From assembly GCF_014647795.1 (NCBI RefSeq), contig NZ_BMPW01000011.1, forward strand, positions 62,001 to 126,000: 64,000 nucleotides of DNA, given 5' to 3'. Below, piece by piece: positions 9,584 through 18,753 of the stretch. The stretch's first letter is position 1. Each line of letters starts with the position of its first letter. The notes beneath the pieces were generated by a model. The model was not told where the DNA came from. It did no database searches and worked only from the letters and a program-made list of their open reading frames with translations. The position numbers were made by a program, and so were the translations under genes. The stretch comes from Actinoplanes campanulatus (lineage in GTDB: Bacteria; Actinomycetota; Actinomycetes; Mycobacteriales; Micromonosporaceae).

Positions 9584-10207
9584 ATGCCTGGTCAGCAGCG
9601 CCGAGGCGGCGGGTCCGGCGGTAACACCGAGGGTGGCAACCGCAGGGACAACCGCCGTGAGGGCGGTCGCGGCAACGCGCCCGTCGAGAAGACCCCGCAC
9701 CTGGAGCGGGTCGTCGCGATCAACCGTGTCGCGAAGGTCGTCAAGGGTGGTCGTCGCTTCAGCTTCACCGCCCTGGTGATCGTCGGCGACGGTGACGGCA
9801 CCGTCGGTATCGGCTACGGAAAGGCCAAGGAGGTGCCCGCGGCGATCGCCAAGGGCGTCGAGGAGGCCAAGAAGCACTTCTTCAAGGTTCCGCGGATCGG
9901 CGCGACCATCCCTCACCCCATCACGGGTGAGGCGGCGGCCGGCGTCGTGCTGCTCAAGCCGGCCTCTGCCGGTACCGGCGTCATCGCCGGTGGCCCGGTG
10001 CGTGCCGTGCTCGAGTGCGCGGGCATCCACGACATCCTGTCGAAGAGCCTCGGCTCGTCGAACCCGATCAACATCGTGCACGCCACCGTGGCCGCTCTGA
10101 AGGGCCTCGAGTCGCCGGAGATGGTCGCGAAGCGTCGCGGCCTGCCGGTCGAGGATGTGGCGCCTGCCGCCATGCTGGCGGCGCGTGCGGAAGCGGCGGT
10201 GCACTGA
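9584..10207 (+). CDS. rpsE: 30S ribosomal protein S5
   Basis: Contributes to mRNA entry and decoding accuracy. 207 aa: a Gly/Asn/Arg-rich N-terminal extension of about 35 residues (common in actinobacteria), then the S5 double-stranded-RNA-binding fold ([19 protein letters not shown]) and the C-terminal domain. The TGA stop overlaps the rpmD ATG by one base. Confidence 0.97.
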   Translation: MPGQQRRGGGSGGNTEGGNRRDNRREGGRGNAPVEKTPHLERVVAINRVAKVVKGGRRFSFTALVIVGDGDGTVGIGYGKAKEVPAAIAKGVEEAKKHFFKVPRIGATIPHPITGEAAAGVVLLKPASAGTGVIAGGPVRAVLECAGIHDILSKSLGSSNPINIVHATVAALKGLESPEMVAKRRGLPVEDVAPAAMLAARAEAAVH

Positions 10208-10389
10208 TGGCGCGCTTGAAGGTCACCCAGATCCGGTCCGGTATCGGCCGTAAGCAGAACCAGCGGGAGTCCCTGCGGTCGCTCGGCCTGAAGCGGATCA
10301 ACGATGTGGTGGTCAAGGAGGACCGTCCCGAGATTCGGGGCATGATCTTCGCCGTGAACCACCTCGTCACTGTCGAGGAGGTCGAGTAA
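10207..10389 (+). CDS. rpmD: 50S ribosomal protein L30
   Basis: 60 aa, [20 protein letters not shown], the normal short bacterial form. The start is the ATG at 10207 in a TGATG overlap with rpsE; the longer open frame upstream lies inside rpsE. rplO begins directly at the next base after the stop. Confidence 0.96.
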   Translation: MARLKVTQIRSGIGRKQNQRESLRSLGLKRINDVVVKEDRPEIRGMIFAVNHLVTVEEVE

Positions 10390-10839
10390 ATGGGGATCAA
10401 GGTCCACCACCTTCGCCCGGCGCCCGGTGCGAAGACCACCAAGACCCGCGTGGGTCGTGGTGAGGGTTCGAAGGGTAAGACCGCGGGCCGCGGTACCAAG
10501 GGCACCGGGGCTCGGAAGAACACCCCGGCGTCGTTCGAGGGTGGGCAGATGCCCATCCACATGCGGCTCCCGAAGATCAAGGGGCTGGGCAACCGGCCCC
10601 GCAACAAGGTCGTCTTCCAGGTGGTCAACCTGGACCGGCTGGCCGAGCTGTTCCCGAACGGCGGCGAGATCGGCCCGGCCGAGCTCGTCGAGGCCGGCGC
10701 GGTCCGCAAGGGCCAGCCGGTGAAGGTTCTGGGCTCGGGCGAGCTGGGCGGCGTGTCGCTGACCATCTCGGCGCACGCGTTCAGCGAGTCGGCCAAGGAG
10801 AAGATCGCCGCTGCCGGTGGTTCCGCCACCGAGCTGTAG
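10390..10839 (+). CDS. rplO: 50S ribosomal protein L15
   Basis: Late 50S assembly protein. 149 aa, starts [15 protein letters not shown], Gly/Lys-rich N-terminal arm, then [18 protein letters not shown]. No gap to rpmD. A strong terminator follows, so secY is not simply the next gene of the same transcript. Confidence 0.97.
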   Translation: MGIKVHHLRPAPGAKTTKTRVGRGEGSKGKTAGRGTKGTGARKNTPASFEGGQMPIHMRLPKIKGLGNRPRNKVVFQVVNLDRLAELFPNGGEIGPAELVEAGAVRKGQPVKVLGSGELGGVSLTISAHAFSESAKEKIAAAGGSATEL

Positions 10840-10852
10840 GGCGTGAAACGGT

Positions 10853-10894
10853 AAGAGGCCGCGGTGCCGGGGGAACCCGGCGCCGCGGCCTCTT
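10853..10894 (+). terminator. Terminator after rplO
   Basis: AAGAGGCCGCGG (10853-10864) pairs perfectly with CCGCGGCCTCTT (10883-10894), and GCCGGG/CCCGGC extends the stem inside. Followed by CCGTTGTT. It is 14 nt after the rplO stop and ends the spc cluster. Confidence 0.85.
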
Positions 10895-11012
10895 CCGTTG
10901 TTCCGGAAGTGGCGTAAACGGCCCTGTGCGGCGCGTGAGGCCCGGATTGCGCTGAGGACGCGTTGCCCATCGGGTGAGCGGTCAGAGCGCCGTGACGGCC
11001 GTCTCAGGCCGT

Positions 11013-11039
11013 TTGACTGAAATCCCGGTGGCGTATAGT
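11013..11039 (+). promoter_or_regulatory. Promoter of secY
   Basis: TTGACT (11013-11018) and TATAGT (11034-11039), 15 bp apart, 5 of 6 matches each to the SigA consensus; TTTGAC one base upstream gives a 16-bp spacer. The strongest promoter-like pair I see in the window. Start of transcription is expected near 11046, leaving a leader of about 260 nt. Confidence 0.65.
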
Positions 11040-11305
11040 GGCTGTCTTCGATGGCTTGGGGACGCCTTCCGGCCCGTGCCGTAGGGTGGGGCGGGCATTT
11101 CGATCGGGCGCGCAAGCACCCGGTTCAGCCATGAAGCCGGACACTTGTGTTGTACTGGGACATCGGCCGGTGCGATGCCGGTGGTTGCGCTCTCGGCCTT
11201 GCTGATACAGTGCTCCGCTGGCGGCCTATACGGCTGCTCAATGATGTGTGCCCGAAGTTCCGGGATACCGCAACCCAGAGTGTGGCGACCACGCAGGAGG
11301 ATCAG

Positions 11306-12646
11306 TTGTTGTCCGCCTTCTCGAGCGCGCTTCGGACGCCTGACCTGCGGAAGAAGCTACTCTTCACGGTAGCGATTGTGGGGATCTACCGTTTCGGTGC
11401 CACATTGCCCAGTCCGGGCGTGTCGTACTCCAACGTTCAGGCCTGCATCAAGCTCACCGAGTCCGACACGAACGGCGTTCTCAACCTGCTGAACCTGTTC
11501 AGCGGTGGCGCGCTCCTGCAGTTGTCCGTGTTCGCGCTGGGCATCATGCCGTACATCACGGCGTCGATCATCCTGCAGCTGCTCACCGTGGTCATCCCGC
11601 GGTTGGAGCAGCTTCGCAAGGAGGGTCAGTCCGGCCAGGCGAAGATCACGCAGTACACCCGCTACCTGACGCTCGGCCTGGCCGTGCTCCAGGCGTCGGC
11701 GTTCGTGGCGCTCGCCCGTACCGGTCAGCTGTTCAACAACATGTGCGACCAGGACGACCCGGCCTACCAGATCATCCCCGAGAACACCGGCATCCCGATG
11801 TGGCTCACGCTGAGCCTGCTCGTGATGACGATGACCGCCGGCACCGGCGTGGTCATGTGGCTCGGCGAGCTGATCACCGACCGCGGCGTCGGCAACGGCA
11901 TGTCCGTCCTGATCTTCACCTCGATCGCGGCCCGCCTCCCCGGTGAGGGCTGGAGCATCAAGGAGTCCAGCGGCACTGGCAAGTTCTTCCTGGTGATCGG
12001 CCTGGTCCTGGTCATCATCGCGCTGGTCGTCTTCATCGAGCAGGCGCAGCGCCGGATCCCGGTCCAGTACGCGAAGCGCATGATCGGCCGGCGGATGTAC
12101 GGCGGAACCTCGACCTACATCCCGCTCAAGGTGAACCAGGCGGGTGTCGTCCCGGTCATCTTCGCGTCCTCGCTGCTCTACCTGCCGCAGCTCTACCTGC
12201 AGTTCTTCGACCAGAACAAGCTCAAGGGCTACCAGGTCTGGATCCAGAACTACCTGGCCAACCCGACCCACTGGCTGTACATCGCGGTCTACTTCCTGCT
12301 GATCATCTTCTTCACGTACTTCTACGTGTCGATCACGTTCAACCCGACCGAGGTCGCGGAGAACATGAAGAAGTACGGTGGTTTTGTTCCGGGTATCCGC
12401 CCGGGCAAGCCGACCGCCGACTACCTGGACTTCATCCTCAGCCGGATCACCCTGCCGGGTGCGCTGTACCTTGGTCTGATCTCGGTCCTGCCGAACTTCT
12501 TCTTCATCTGGCTGAACCAGCAGCAGTACCAGAACTTCCCGTTCGGTGGTACCGCGGTGCTGATCATGGTGGGTGTGGGTCTGGAGACGGTGAAGCAGAT
12601 CGAGAGCCAGCTCATGCAGCGGAACTACGAAGGGTTCCTCCGGTAG
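11306..12646 (+). CDS. secY: Preprotein translocase channel subunit SecY
   Basis: Ten-helix channel of the Sec system in the plasma membrane. 446 aa from a TTG start with AGGAGG 5 nt upstream; this gives MLSAFSSALRTPDLRKKLLF, matching actinobacterial SecY. The plug and lateral gate region (ALGIMPYITASIILQLL) and cytoplasmic loop (QAQRRIPVQYAKRMIGRRMYG) are present. Followed after 72 nt by adk. Confidence 0.97.
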   Translation: MLSAFSSALRTPDLRKKLLFTVAIVGIYRFGATLPSPGVSYSNVQACIKLTESDTNGVLNLLNLFSGGALLQLSVFALGIMPYITASIILQLLTVVIPRLEQLRKEGQSGQAKITQYTRYLTLGLAVLQASAFVALARTGQLFNNMCDQDDPAYQIIPENTGIPMWLTLSLLVMTMTAGTGVVMWLGELITDRGVGNGMSVLIFTSIAARLPGEGWSIKESSGTGKFFLVIGLVLVIIALVVFIEQAQRRIPVQYAKRMIGRRMYGGTSTYIPLKVNQAGVVPVIFASSLLYLPQLYLQFFDQNKLKGYQVWIQNYLANPTHWLYIAVYFLLIIFFTYFYVSITFNPTEVAENMKKYGGFVPGIRPGKPTADYLDFILSRITLPGALYLGLISVLPNFFFIWLNQQQYQNFPFGGTAVLIMVGVGLETVKQIESQLMQRNYEGFLR

Positions 12647-12718
12647 TGGGTACGCGGGGCCGGGGGGGCTCTGGCGTCGGTGGGCGTGGTTTCTCAGGAC
12701 CGAAGCGAGGCGATGTAG

Positions 12719-13372
12719 GTGCGGCTGGTACTGGTGGGCCCTCCGGGGGCCGGCAAGGGGACCCAGGCTGAGTTCATCGCCGCCCATCTCGCCGTACCGA
12801 AGATCTCGACCGGGGACATCTTCCGGGCGAACGTGTCGCAGGGGACGCCGCTGGGCGTCGAGGCCAAGCGCTACATGGACGCCGGGCAACTGGTCCCGGA
12901 CGAGGTCACCATCAACATGGTGCGCGACCGGCTCGCCGAGCCGGACGCGAGCGACGGTTTCCTGCTGGACGGCTTCCCGCGCACCGTGCCGCAGGCCTCG
13001 GCCCTGGACAAGCTGCTGGCGGACCTGGGCACCGCGCTGGACATCGTGATGGAGCTCGTGGTCGACGACGACGAGGTCATCCGGCGGCTGTCCGGCCGGC
13101 GTACCTGCCGGGGCTGCGGCAAGATCTGGCACGTCGAGTTCGACCCCACCAGCAAGCCGGACATCTGCGACCGCTGCGGCAGCGAGCTGTTCCAGCGCGA
13201 CGACGACAAGGCCGAGACGATCGCCAACCGTCTCGTGGAGTACGCGGACAAGACCGCGCCCCTGATCGACTTCTACGGCGCCCAGGGCAAGCTGGTGGGC
13301 ATCGACGCCACCGGCCCGGTGGAGGACGTCACCGTGCGCGCGATCGACGCTCTCCGGTCGTACGGCGGCTGA
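12719..13372 (+). CDS. adk: Adenylate kinase
   Basis: Interconverts ATP + AMP and 2 ADP in the cytosol. 217 aa, GTG start. P-loop [10 protein letters not shown] at residues 7-16; DGFPRT in the NMP-binding part. The LID carries four cysteines (CRGCG and CDRCG) forming a structural zinc site as in Gram-positive enzymes. The secY-adk-map order is standard. Confidence 0.97.
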   Translation: MRLVLVGPPGAGKGTQAEFIAAHLAVPKISTGDIFRANVSQGTPLGVEAKRYMDAGQLVPDEVTINMVRDRLAEPDASDGFLLDGFPRTVPQASALDKLLADLGTALDIVMELVVDDDEVIRRLSGRRTCRGCGKIWHVEFDPTSKPDICDRCGSELFQRDDDKAETIANRLVEYADKTAPLIDFYGAQGKLVGIDATGPVEDVTVRAIDALRSYGG

Positions 13373-13393
13373 GTCCGCCGACCGATTCACCGA

Positions 13394-13419
13394 GCCGCCC
13401 CGGGGTATCCCGGGGCGGC
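13394..13419 (+). terminator. Terminator after adk
   Basis: GCCGCCCCGGG (13394-13404) pairs perfectly with CCCGGGGCGGC (13409-13419) around GTAT, followed by GGCATTTCT. It separates adk from map. Confidence 0.8.
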
Positions 13420-13442
13420 GGCATTTCTAGGACGAAGAGGGT

Positions 13443-13448
13443 TAGGCT
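13443..13448 (+). promoter_or_regulatory. -10 hexamer of a leaderless map promoter
   Basis: TAGGCT lies 7 nt before the map ATG, placing the expected transcription start at or next to the A of the start codon. No Shine-Dalgarno sequence lies at normal spacing. The adjacent terminator upstream fits an independent promoter. Confidence 0.5.
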
Positions 13449-13455
13449 CACCGCC

Positions 13456-14289
13456 ATGCGCCGCCAAGAGCTGAACATTCAGCTGAAGACTCCCGAGCAG
13501 ATCGAGAAGATGCGGGCGGCCGGTCTGGTCGTCGCCGCGGCTCTGGACGCGATGCGCGCAGCGGTCGCTCCGGGTGTCTCCACCGCCGACCTGGACGCCA
13601 TCGCCGAGAAGGTGATCCGGGACGCCGGCGCGATCCCGTCCTTCAAGGGCTACCACGGCTTCCCGGCGTCGATCTGCGCCTCGGTGAACGAGCAGGTGGT
13701 GCACGGTATCCCGAGTGCCGAACAGGTGCTCCGGGAGGGCGATCTGATCTCGCTGGACTGCGGCGCGATCCTGGAGGGCTGGCACGGCGACTCGGCGATC
13801 ACGGTCGGCGTGGGTGAGACCGACCCGGCGCTGCTGCGGATGGCCGAGGTGGCCGAGGACGCGATGTGGGCCGGGATCGCGGCGGCGGCCCGCGGGATCG
13901 CCAACGGCCGGGGCAAGCTGACCGACATCTCGTTCAACATCGAGCGGTCGATCCGCAAGGCCGGCCGGTACGGGATCGTCGACGGCTACGGCGGCCACGG
14001 CATCGGCACCGAGATGCACCAGGACCCGCACGTGCTGAACCACGGCAAGCCGGGCCGGGGCATCCGCCTCGAGGTGGGCCTGGCCCTGGCGATCGAACCA
14101 ATGATCACGATGGGCTCGCCGCGGACCGTGGAGCTGGAGGACGGCTGGACCGTGGTGACCCGGGACGGGTCGCGTGCCGCGCACGTCGAGCACACCATGG
14201 CGCTGATGGAGGACGGGGTCTGGGTGACCACGGCGCCGGACGGTGGCCGGGCTCGTCTGGGTGAACTGGTGACCGCCCGGCAGGCATAG
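13456..14289 (+). CDS. map: Methionine aminopeptidase, type I
   Basis: Removes the N-terminal Met from nascent proteins. 277 aa. Metal ligands are visible in LDCGAILEGWHGDSAIT (two Asp), GGHGIGTEMH (His), IEPMITMG (Glu) and the late VEHTM (Glu). N-terminus has no SH3-like zinc extension, so this is the type Ia/Ib core. Likely transcribed as a leaderless mRNA. Confidence 0.95.
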   Translation: MRRQELNIQLKTPEQIEKMRAAGLVVAAALDAMRAAVAPGVSTADLDAIAEKVIRDAGAIPSFKGYHGFPASICASVNEQVVHGIPSAEQVLREGDLISLDCGAILEGWHGDSAITVGVGETDPALLRMAEVAEDAMWAGIAAAARGIANGRGKLTDISFNIERSIRKAGRYGIVDGYGGHGIGTEMHQDPHVLNHGKPGRGIRLEVGLALAIEPMITMGSPRTVELEDGWTVVTRDGSRAAHVEHTMALMEDGVWVTTAPDGGRARLGELVTARQA

Positions 14290-14323
14290 ATCGCGGTGGC
14301 CCGTCCCTGGCATGCTGTGACGC

Positions 14324-14746
14324 ATGGGGCATGAGGGGATGCGGGCCGGCGACAGCGACCGGCAGAAGGTCGCCGACCAGCTGAAGGCGGCGCTCGACGA
14401 GGGCCGGCTGGATCTGAGCGAGTACGACGACCGCGTCCAGCGGGCCTACGCGGCGAGGACCTACGGGGACCTGGACGGGCTGCTCGACGACCTGCCCGGC
14501 ACCATCCCGGTGGAGAAGTCGCAGGTCGTGCCCCATGAAGGGGTTTCCGGGCCGGTCGAGAAGCCGGCCTCGAAGCATCAGGGGCGCTCCGGCTTCCCGG
14601 GCATGCTGGCGGTCTTCGTGGTCTGCACGCTGGTCTGGGCGATGAGCAGTCTGGGCTCGGGGGAGCTCCAGTATTTCTGGCCCGGCTGGGTGTTGATCCC
14701 GGTTGTCTTCGCCTTCTTCGCCCAGTTCGGGAAACGACGCCACTAA
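14324..14746 (+). CDS. DUF1707 domain membrane protein
   Basis: 140 aa. Residues 6-58 match the actinobacterial DUF1707 domain ([19 protein letters not shown], then [13 protein letters not shown]), followed by a hydrophilic linker and two C-terminal hydrophobic segments (about 94-111 and 117-135). The function of DUF1707 is unknown. Start at 14324; ATG at 14339 is an alternative that begins exactly at the domain. CATGCT 7 nt before 14324 could be a weak leaderless -10. Interrupts the usual map-infA order. Confidence 0.85.
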   Translation: MGHEGMRAGDSDRQKVADQLKAALDEGRLDLSEYDDRVQRAYAARTYGDLDGLLDDLPGTIPVEKSQVVPHEGVSGPVEKPASKHQGRSGFPGMLAVFVVCTLVWAMSSLGSGELQYFWPGWVLIPVVFAFFAQFGKRRH

Positions 14747-14808
14747 GGCCGATATGGTCGAGTTGTCTGTCAGGAACACGCCCGACAGCGGGTTACGCAA
14801 CCCTCGGT

Positions 14809-14837
14809 TTGGCGTCGCTGTTACAGGCGCGTAGACT
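14809..14837 (+). promoter_or_regulatory. Promoter of infA
   Basis: TTGGCG (14809-14814) and TAGACT (14832-14837), 17 bp apart. Expected start near 14844, leaving a leader of about 139 nt before infA. Good match to SigA-type promoters of actinomycetes. Confidence 0.55.
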
Positions 14838-14982
14838 GGCTCGCTGGCGCGTAGCGTCCACTCCCTCATGTCCTCAAGCGCTTCGAGGAACCGGGGGAGC
14901 CGTGGCTGGTCCGGGTCATTTCGACCCGGAAACGACGTTGCGCAAGCCTGCCCCAAGAACCCGATGTCAGGTAGCGGAGGAC

Positions 14983-15204
14983 ATGCCAAAGAAAGACGGA
15001 GCCATCGAGATCGAAGGCCGAGTGATCGAGCCTCTGCCGAACGCTATGTTCCGCGTGGAGCTCGCCAATGGTCACAAGGTCCTGGCACACATCTCCGGGA
15101 AGATGCGCCAGCACTACATCCGCATCCTTCCCGAGGACAGGGTCGTCGTCGAGCTGTCGCCGTACGACCTGACCCGTGGGCGCATCGTCTACCGCTACAA
15201 GTAA
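14983..15204 (+). CDS. infA: Translation initiation factor IF-1
   Basis: OB-fold protein that blocks the A site during initiation. 73 aa, [16 protein letters not shown] through [11 protein letters not shown], the normal full length. The open frame continues 58 codons upstream but the family start is the ATG at 14983, two bases after GCGGAGG; the spacing is unusually short. Confidence 0.96.
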   Translation: MPKKDGAIEIEGRVIEPLPNAMFRVELANGHKVLAHISGKMRQHYIRILPEDRVVVELSPYDLTRGRIVYRYK

Positions 15205-15255
15205 ACGAGGGTCGCGGGGTTTTCCCACCCGTCTGACTGAGAGTTAAGGCAAACC

Positions 15256-15372
15256 GTGAAGGTCAAGCCGAGCGTCAAGCGGATCTGCAACAACTGCCGG
15301 GTCATCCGGCGGCACGGCCGGGTCATGGTCATCTGCTCCACCGACCCGCGCCACAAGCAGCGCCAGGGCTGA
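15256..15372 (+). CDS. rpmJ: 50S ribosomal protein L36
   Basis: 38 aa, GTG start, [17 protein letters not shown] and ending DPRHKQRQG. Zinc ligands Cys11, Cys14, Cys27 and His33 make it the zinc-binding form. One residue longer than the usual 37 because of STDP in place of the common DNP-type turn. Between infA and rpsM as usual. Confidence 0.95.
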   Translation: MKVKPSVKRICNNCRVIRRHGRVMVICSTDPRHKQRQG

Positions 15373-15435
15373 GTCCCGCGCAGGATCCGCACCACTGAAG
15401 AAGCTCGTCCCAGTCGTGGTCGTCCACGGCTGTAC

Positions 15436-15454
15436 CCCCGGTCGGAGGCCGGGG
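15436..15454 (+). other. Short hairpin before rpsM
   Basis: CCCCGG (15436-15441) pairs with CCGGGG (15449-15454) with a 7-nt loop in the 149-nt gap between rpmJ and rpsM. Role unknown; possibly a processing or attenuation element. Confidence 0.35.
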
Positions 15455-15521
15455 CCCGCCAGGGCAGGTGGGGTGGGACGGGCACAGACCTCCGCGATCA
15501 CAACGAGGAGTACGCCCAGCA

Positions 15522-15902
15522 ATGGCTCGTCTCGTCGGCGTCGATCTTCCCCGCGAAAAGCGGATGGAGATCGCGCTCACCTACATCTACGGCATCGGCC
15601 GTACGCGCGCGGTCGAGGCACTGACCGCGACCGCGATTGACCTGAACAAGCGCGCCAAGGACCTCTCGGACGAGGAGCTGGTTCAGCTCCGCGACTACAT
15701 CGAGTCCAACTTCAAGGTTGAGGGCGACCTGCGCCGCGAGGTCGCCGCGGACATCCGCCGCAAGGTCGAGATCGGCTGCTACGCCGGTATCCGCCACCGC
15801 AAGGGTCTGCCCGTCCGGGGCCAGCGGACCCGTACCAACGCTCGTACCCGCAAGGGTCCGAAGCGCACGGTCGCCGGTAAGAAGAAGCCCGGTCGGAAGT
15901 AA
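15522..15902 (+). CDS. rpsM: 30S ribosomal protein S13
   Basis: Head protein contacting the P-site tRNA and forming bridge B1. 126 aa from ATG 15522 with GAGGAG 11 nt upstream; [19 protein letters not shown], and the signature [19 protein letters not shown]. Lys/Arg-rich C-terminal tail. Followed by rpsK after 17 nt. Confidence 0.97.
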   Translation: MARLVGVDLPREKRMEIALTYIYGIGRTRAVEALTATAIDLNKRAKDLSDEELVQLRDYIESNFKVEGDLRREVAADIRRKVEIGCYAGIRHRKGLPVRGQRTRTNARTRKGPKRTVAGKKKPGRK

Positions 15903-15919
15903 TAGGAGCGCACTGACTT

Positions 15920-16327
15920 ATGCCACCGAAGGCACGCGCTGGGGCCGCTGTAAAGAAGGTCCGGCGCAAGGAACGCAAGAACGTCGCCCACGGGCAGGCG
16001 CACATCAAGAGCACCTTCAACAACACCATCGTGTCGATCACCGACCCGACCGGTGCGGTCATCTCCTGGGCGTCGTCCGGGCAGGTGGGCTTCAAGGGCT
16101 CCCGCAAGTCGACCCCGTTCGCCGCGCAGCTCGCTGCCGAGGCGGCCGCCCGTCGTGCCATGGAGCACGGCATGCGCAAGGTCGATGTCTTCGTCAAGGG
16201 CCCCGGTTCCGGCCGGGAGACCGCCATCCGTTCGCTGCAGGCCGCCGGCCTCGAGGTCGGGCAGATCTCCGACGTCACGCCGCAGCCGCACAACGGATGC
16301 CGCCCGCCGAAGCGCCGCCGGGTTTAA
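15920..16327 (+). CDS. rpsK: 30S ribosomal protein S11
   Basis: Platform protein near the Shine-Dalgarno helix. 135 aa, with [19 protein letters not shown] and C-terminal [18 protein letters not shown]. Normal length; 12 nt before rpsD, which has an AGGAGG-like site. Confidence 0.97.
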   Translation: MPPKARAGAAVKKVRRKERKNVAHGQAHIKSTFNNTIVSITDPTGAVISWASSGQVGFKGSRKSTPFAAQLAAEAAARRAMEHGMRKVDVFVKGPGSGRETAIRSLQAAGLEVGQISDVTPQPHNGCRPPKRRRV

Positions 16328-16339
16328 GGAGGAGCTGAG

Positions 16340-16966
16340 ATGGCTCGCTACACCGGAGCGGACTGCAAGCGGTGCCGCCGCGAGAAGATGAAGCTGTTCC
16401 TCAAGGGGAGCAAGTGCGACGGGCCGAAGTGCCCGTTCGAGTCGCGTCCCTTCCCGCCCGGCCAGCACGGCCGCGGTCGGACCAAGGAGACCGAGTACCT
16501 GCTCCAGCACCGTGAGAAGCAGAAGGCGCGCCGCGCGTACGGCGTGCTCGAGAAGCAGTTCCGCGGTTACTACGAGGAGGCTGTCACCAAGCCCGGCAAG
16601 ACCGGTGAGGTGCTCCTCCAGATCCTCGAGTCCCGCCTCGACAACGTCGTCTACCGGGCCGGCTACGCCGCGTCCCGCGACATGGCCCGGCAGCTGGTCA
16701 AGCACGGCCACTTCCTGGTCAACGGCGTCAAGGTGGACATCCCCTCGTACCGGGTGAAGGAAAAGGACATCGTCACCCTGCGCGAGAAGTCGAAGGAGCT
16801 CACGCCCTTCGTCGTTGCGCAGGCGCAGGCCGGCTCCCGGCCGGTCCCGGCGTGGCTCGAGCCGATCCCCAGCGAGATGAAGATCCTGGTCCACACGCTT
16901 CCGGCCCGCGGTGTCATCGACACCCAGGTCCAGGAGCAGCTGATCGTGGAGCTTTACTCCAAGTAA
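16340..16966 (+). CDS. rpsD: 30S ribosomal protein S4
   Basis: 16S assembly initiator and mRNA-entry protein. 208 aa. N-terminal zinc motif Cys9-X2-Cys12-X13-Cys26-X4-Cys31 is intact, marking the zinc-type S4. S4 RNA-binding domain around residues 95-160 ([18 protein letters not shown]). C-terminus normal. Confidence 0.97.
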   Translation: MARYTGADCKRCRREKMKLFLKGSKCDGPKCPFESRPFPPGQHGRGRTKETEYLLQHREKQKARRAYGVLEKQFRGYYEEAVTKPGKTGEVLLQILESRLDNVVYRAGYAASRDMARQLVKHGHFLVNGVKVDIPSYRVKEKDIVTLREKSKELTPFVVAQAQAGSRPVPAWLEPIPSEMKILVHTLPARGVIDTQVQEQLIVELYSK

Positions 16967-16971
16967 CAGGG

Positions 16972-17003
16972 TTGCCCGGCGTCTCTCTCGAGGCGCCGGG
17001 CAA
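16972..17003 (+). terminator. Hairpin between rpsD and rpoA
   Basis: TTGCCCGGCG (16972-16981) pairs with CGCCGGGCAA (16994-17003), 10 bp with a 12-nt loop, followed by AAC. Starts 5 nt after the rpsD stop. Probable attenuator between the ribosomal genes and rpoA. Confidence 0.6.
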
Positions 17004-17051
17004 AACGGACGGCCATCAAATAGCGGGTGGCCCGACAGAAAGAAGAACAGC

Positions 17052-18074
17052 GTGCTCATCAGCCAGCGGCCGACCCTCTCGGAGGAGTCGCTCAGCGAGA
17101 CCCGCTCCCGGTTCACCATCGAGCCTCTGGAGCCGGGCTTCGGTTACACCCTCGGTAACTCACTGCGGCGGACCCTGCTGTCGTCCATCCCGGGCGCGGC
17201 GGTCACCAGCATCAAGATCGACGGCGTGCTGCACGAGTTCACCACGATCCCCGGTGTCAAGGAGGACGTGGTCGAGCTGGTCATGAACGTCAAGGAACTG
17301 ACCGTCAGCTCCGAGCACGACGAGCCGGTCAGCATGTACCTGCGTAAGCAGGGCCCGGGCGACGTGACCGCCGGCGACATCCAGCCCCCGGCCGGTGTCT
17401 CGGTGCACAACCCCGATCTGAAGCTGGCGACCCTGAACAGCAAGGGCCGGCTGGACATGGAGCTGACCGTCGAGCGCGGTCGTGGCTACGTCACCGCGGC
17501 GCAGAACAAGAACGCCGGCGCCGAGATCGGCCGCATCCCGGTCGACTCGATCTACTCGCCGGTGCTCAAGGTCACCTACCGCGTCGAGGCGACCCGTGTC
17601 GAGCAGCGCACCGACTTCGACCGCCTGATCATCGACGTCGAGTCGAAGGCGTCGATCTCCCCCCGGACCGCGCTGGCCTCGGCCGGCTCGACCCTCGTCG
17701 AGCTCTTCGGCCTGTGCCGCGAGCTGGACGAGACCGCCGAGGGCATCGACATCGGCCCGTCGCCGCAGGACGCGCAGCTCGCTGCCGACCTGGCCCTTCC
17801 GATTGAGGAGCTGGACCTCACCGTCCGGTCGTACAACTGCCTCAAGCGCGAGGGCATCAACTCGGTGGGCGAATTGATAGGGCGTACCGAGGCCGACCTT
17901 CTGGACATCCGGAACTTCGGCCAGAAGTCGATCGACGAGGTCAAGATGAAGCTCGCCGGAATGGGCCTGGGCCTGAAGGACAGCGCGCCGTCCTTCGATC
18001 CCGCGCACGTGGTCGACTCGTTCGGCGACGTGGACTACGACACCGACGACTACCGCGAGACCGAGCAGCTCTAA
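17052..18074 (+). CDS. rpoA: DNA-directed RNA polymerase subunit alpha
   Basis: 340 aa, GTG start, [20 protein letters not shown]. The N-terminal assembly domain (about residues 10-235; [18 protein letters not shown]) is followed by a linker and the C-terminal domain (about 255-320; [17 protein letters not shown], and [16 protein letters not shown]) that binds UP elements and activators. Acidic C-terminal tail typical of actinobacteria. Confidence 0.98.
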   Translation: MLISQRPTLSEESLSETRSRFTIEPLEPGFGYTLGNSLRRTLLSSIPGAAVTSIKIDGVLHEFTTIPGVKEDVVELVMNVKELTVSSEHDEPVSMYLRKQGPGDVTAGDIQPPAGVSVHNPDLKLATLNSKGRLDMELTVERGRGYVTAAQNKNAGAEIGRIPVDSIYSPVLKVTYRVEATRVEQRTDFDRLIIDVESKASISPRTALASAGSTLVELFGLCRELDETAEGIDIGPSPQDAQLAADLALPIEELDLTVRSYNCLKREGINSVGELIGRTEADLLDIRNFGQKSIDEVKMKLAGMGLGLKDSAPSFDPAHVVDSFGDVDYDTDDYRETEQL

Positions 18075-18110
18075 GAGCTCGGCTGCGCCTTTTCTCAAGG
18101 AGCATCTGAA

Positions 18111-18668
18111 ATGCCCACGCCCACCAAGGGTGCCCGCCTCGGCGGCAGCCCGGCTCACGAGAAGCTCATCCTGGCCAACCTGGCCACCGAGCTCTTCCGG
18201 CACGGGAAGATCAAGACCACCGAGTCGAAGGCCAAGCGGCTGCGCCCGCTGGCTGAGCAGCTCGTCACGAAGGCCAAGCGCGGCGACCTGCACGCCCGTC
18301 GCCGGGTGCTGGCCACCGTGAAGGACAAGGACGTCGTGTACGCCCTGTTCGAGCAGATCGCTCCGCGGTACTCCAACCGCCCCGGTGGGTACACCCGCAT
18401 CACCAAGATCGGCCCCCGCAAGGGTGACGCCGCCCCCATGGCGGTCATCGAGCTGGTCGAGGAGCTGCAGGTCGCGGCCACCACCTCCGGCCCGTCGAAG
18501 GAGGCCCGCAAGGCCGCCGCGCAGCAGGCCAAGGTCGAGGCGCTCGCGCCCGAGGAGGAGGTGCCCGCCAGCACCGACGCCGACCAGGACGCCGAGCCGC
18601 CGGTCTCCGCTTCCGGTGACAAGGGCGCCGAGGGCGACAAGGCCGAGGGCGACGAGCCCAAGGCCTGA
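18111..18668 (+). CDS. rplQ: 50S ribosomal protein L17
   Basis: 185 aa: conserved core of about 120 residues ([38 protein letters not shown]) plus a C-terminal extension of about 60 residues that is Ala/Glu-rich and acidic ([17 protein letters not shown]). Such tails occur in actinobacterial L17; function unknown. AAGGAG precedes the ATG. A strong terminator follows. Confidence 0.97.
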   Translation: MPTPTKGARLGGSPAHEKLILANLATELFRHGKIKTTESKAKRLRPLAEQLVTKAKRGDLHARRRVLATVKDKDVVYALFEQIAPRYSNRPGGYTRITKIGPRKGDAAPMAVIELVEELQVAATTSGPSKEARKAAAQQAKVEALAPEEEVPASTDADQDAEPPVSASGDKGAEGDKAEGDEPKA

Positions 18669-18682
18669 GTTTGATCGCTGAG

Positions 18683-18713
18683 AGGCCCGGCACCCACTCT
18701 GGGTGCCGGGCCT
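18683..18713 (+). terminator. Intrinsic terminator after rplQ
   Basis: AGGCCCGGCACCC (18683-18695) pairs perfectly over 13 bp with GGGTGCCGGGCCT (18701-18713), 5-nt loop, followed by TTCTCT. Ends the alpha cluster. Confidence 0.92.
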
Positions 18714-18753
18714 TTCTCTGCAGGACCATTCATTCGTACGGGCGAGGACGGTA

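Larger units (their letters stand above)
10840..11305 (+). other. Terminator, promoter and long leader before secY
   Basis: 466 bases. The rplO terminator is at 10853-10894, the secY promoter at 11013-11039, and the remaining leader to the AGGAGG at 11295-11300 holds no recognised riboswitch or gene. The secY frame stays open upstream to 11147, but the family N-terminus and ribosome-binding site place the start at 11306. Confidence 0.6.

Noticed and set aside
11147-11305. Upstream in-frame extension of secY by 53 codons
   Set aside because: No similarity to SecY, no ribosome-binding site, and AGGAGG plus the family N-terminus point to TTG 11306.
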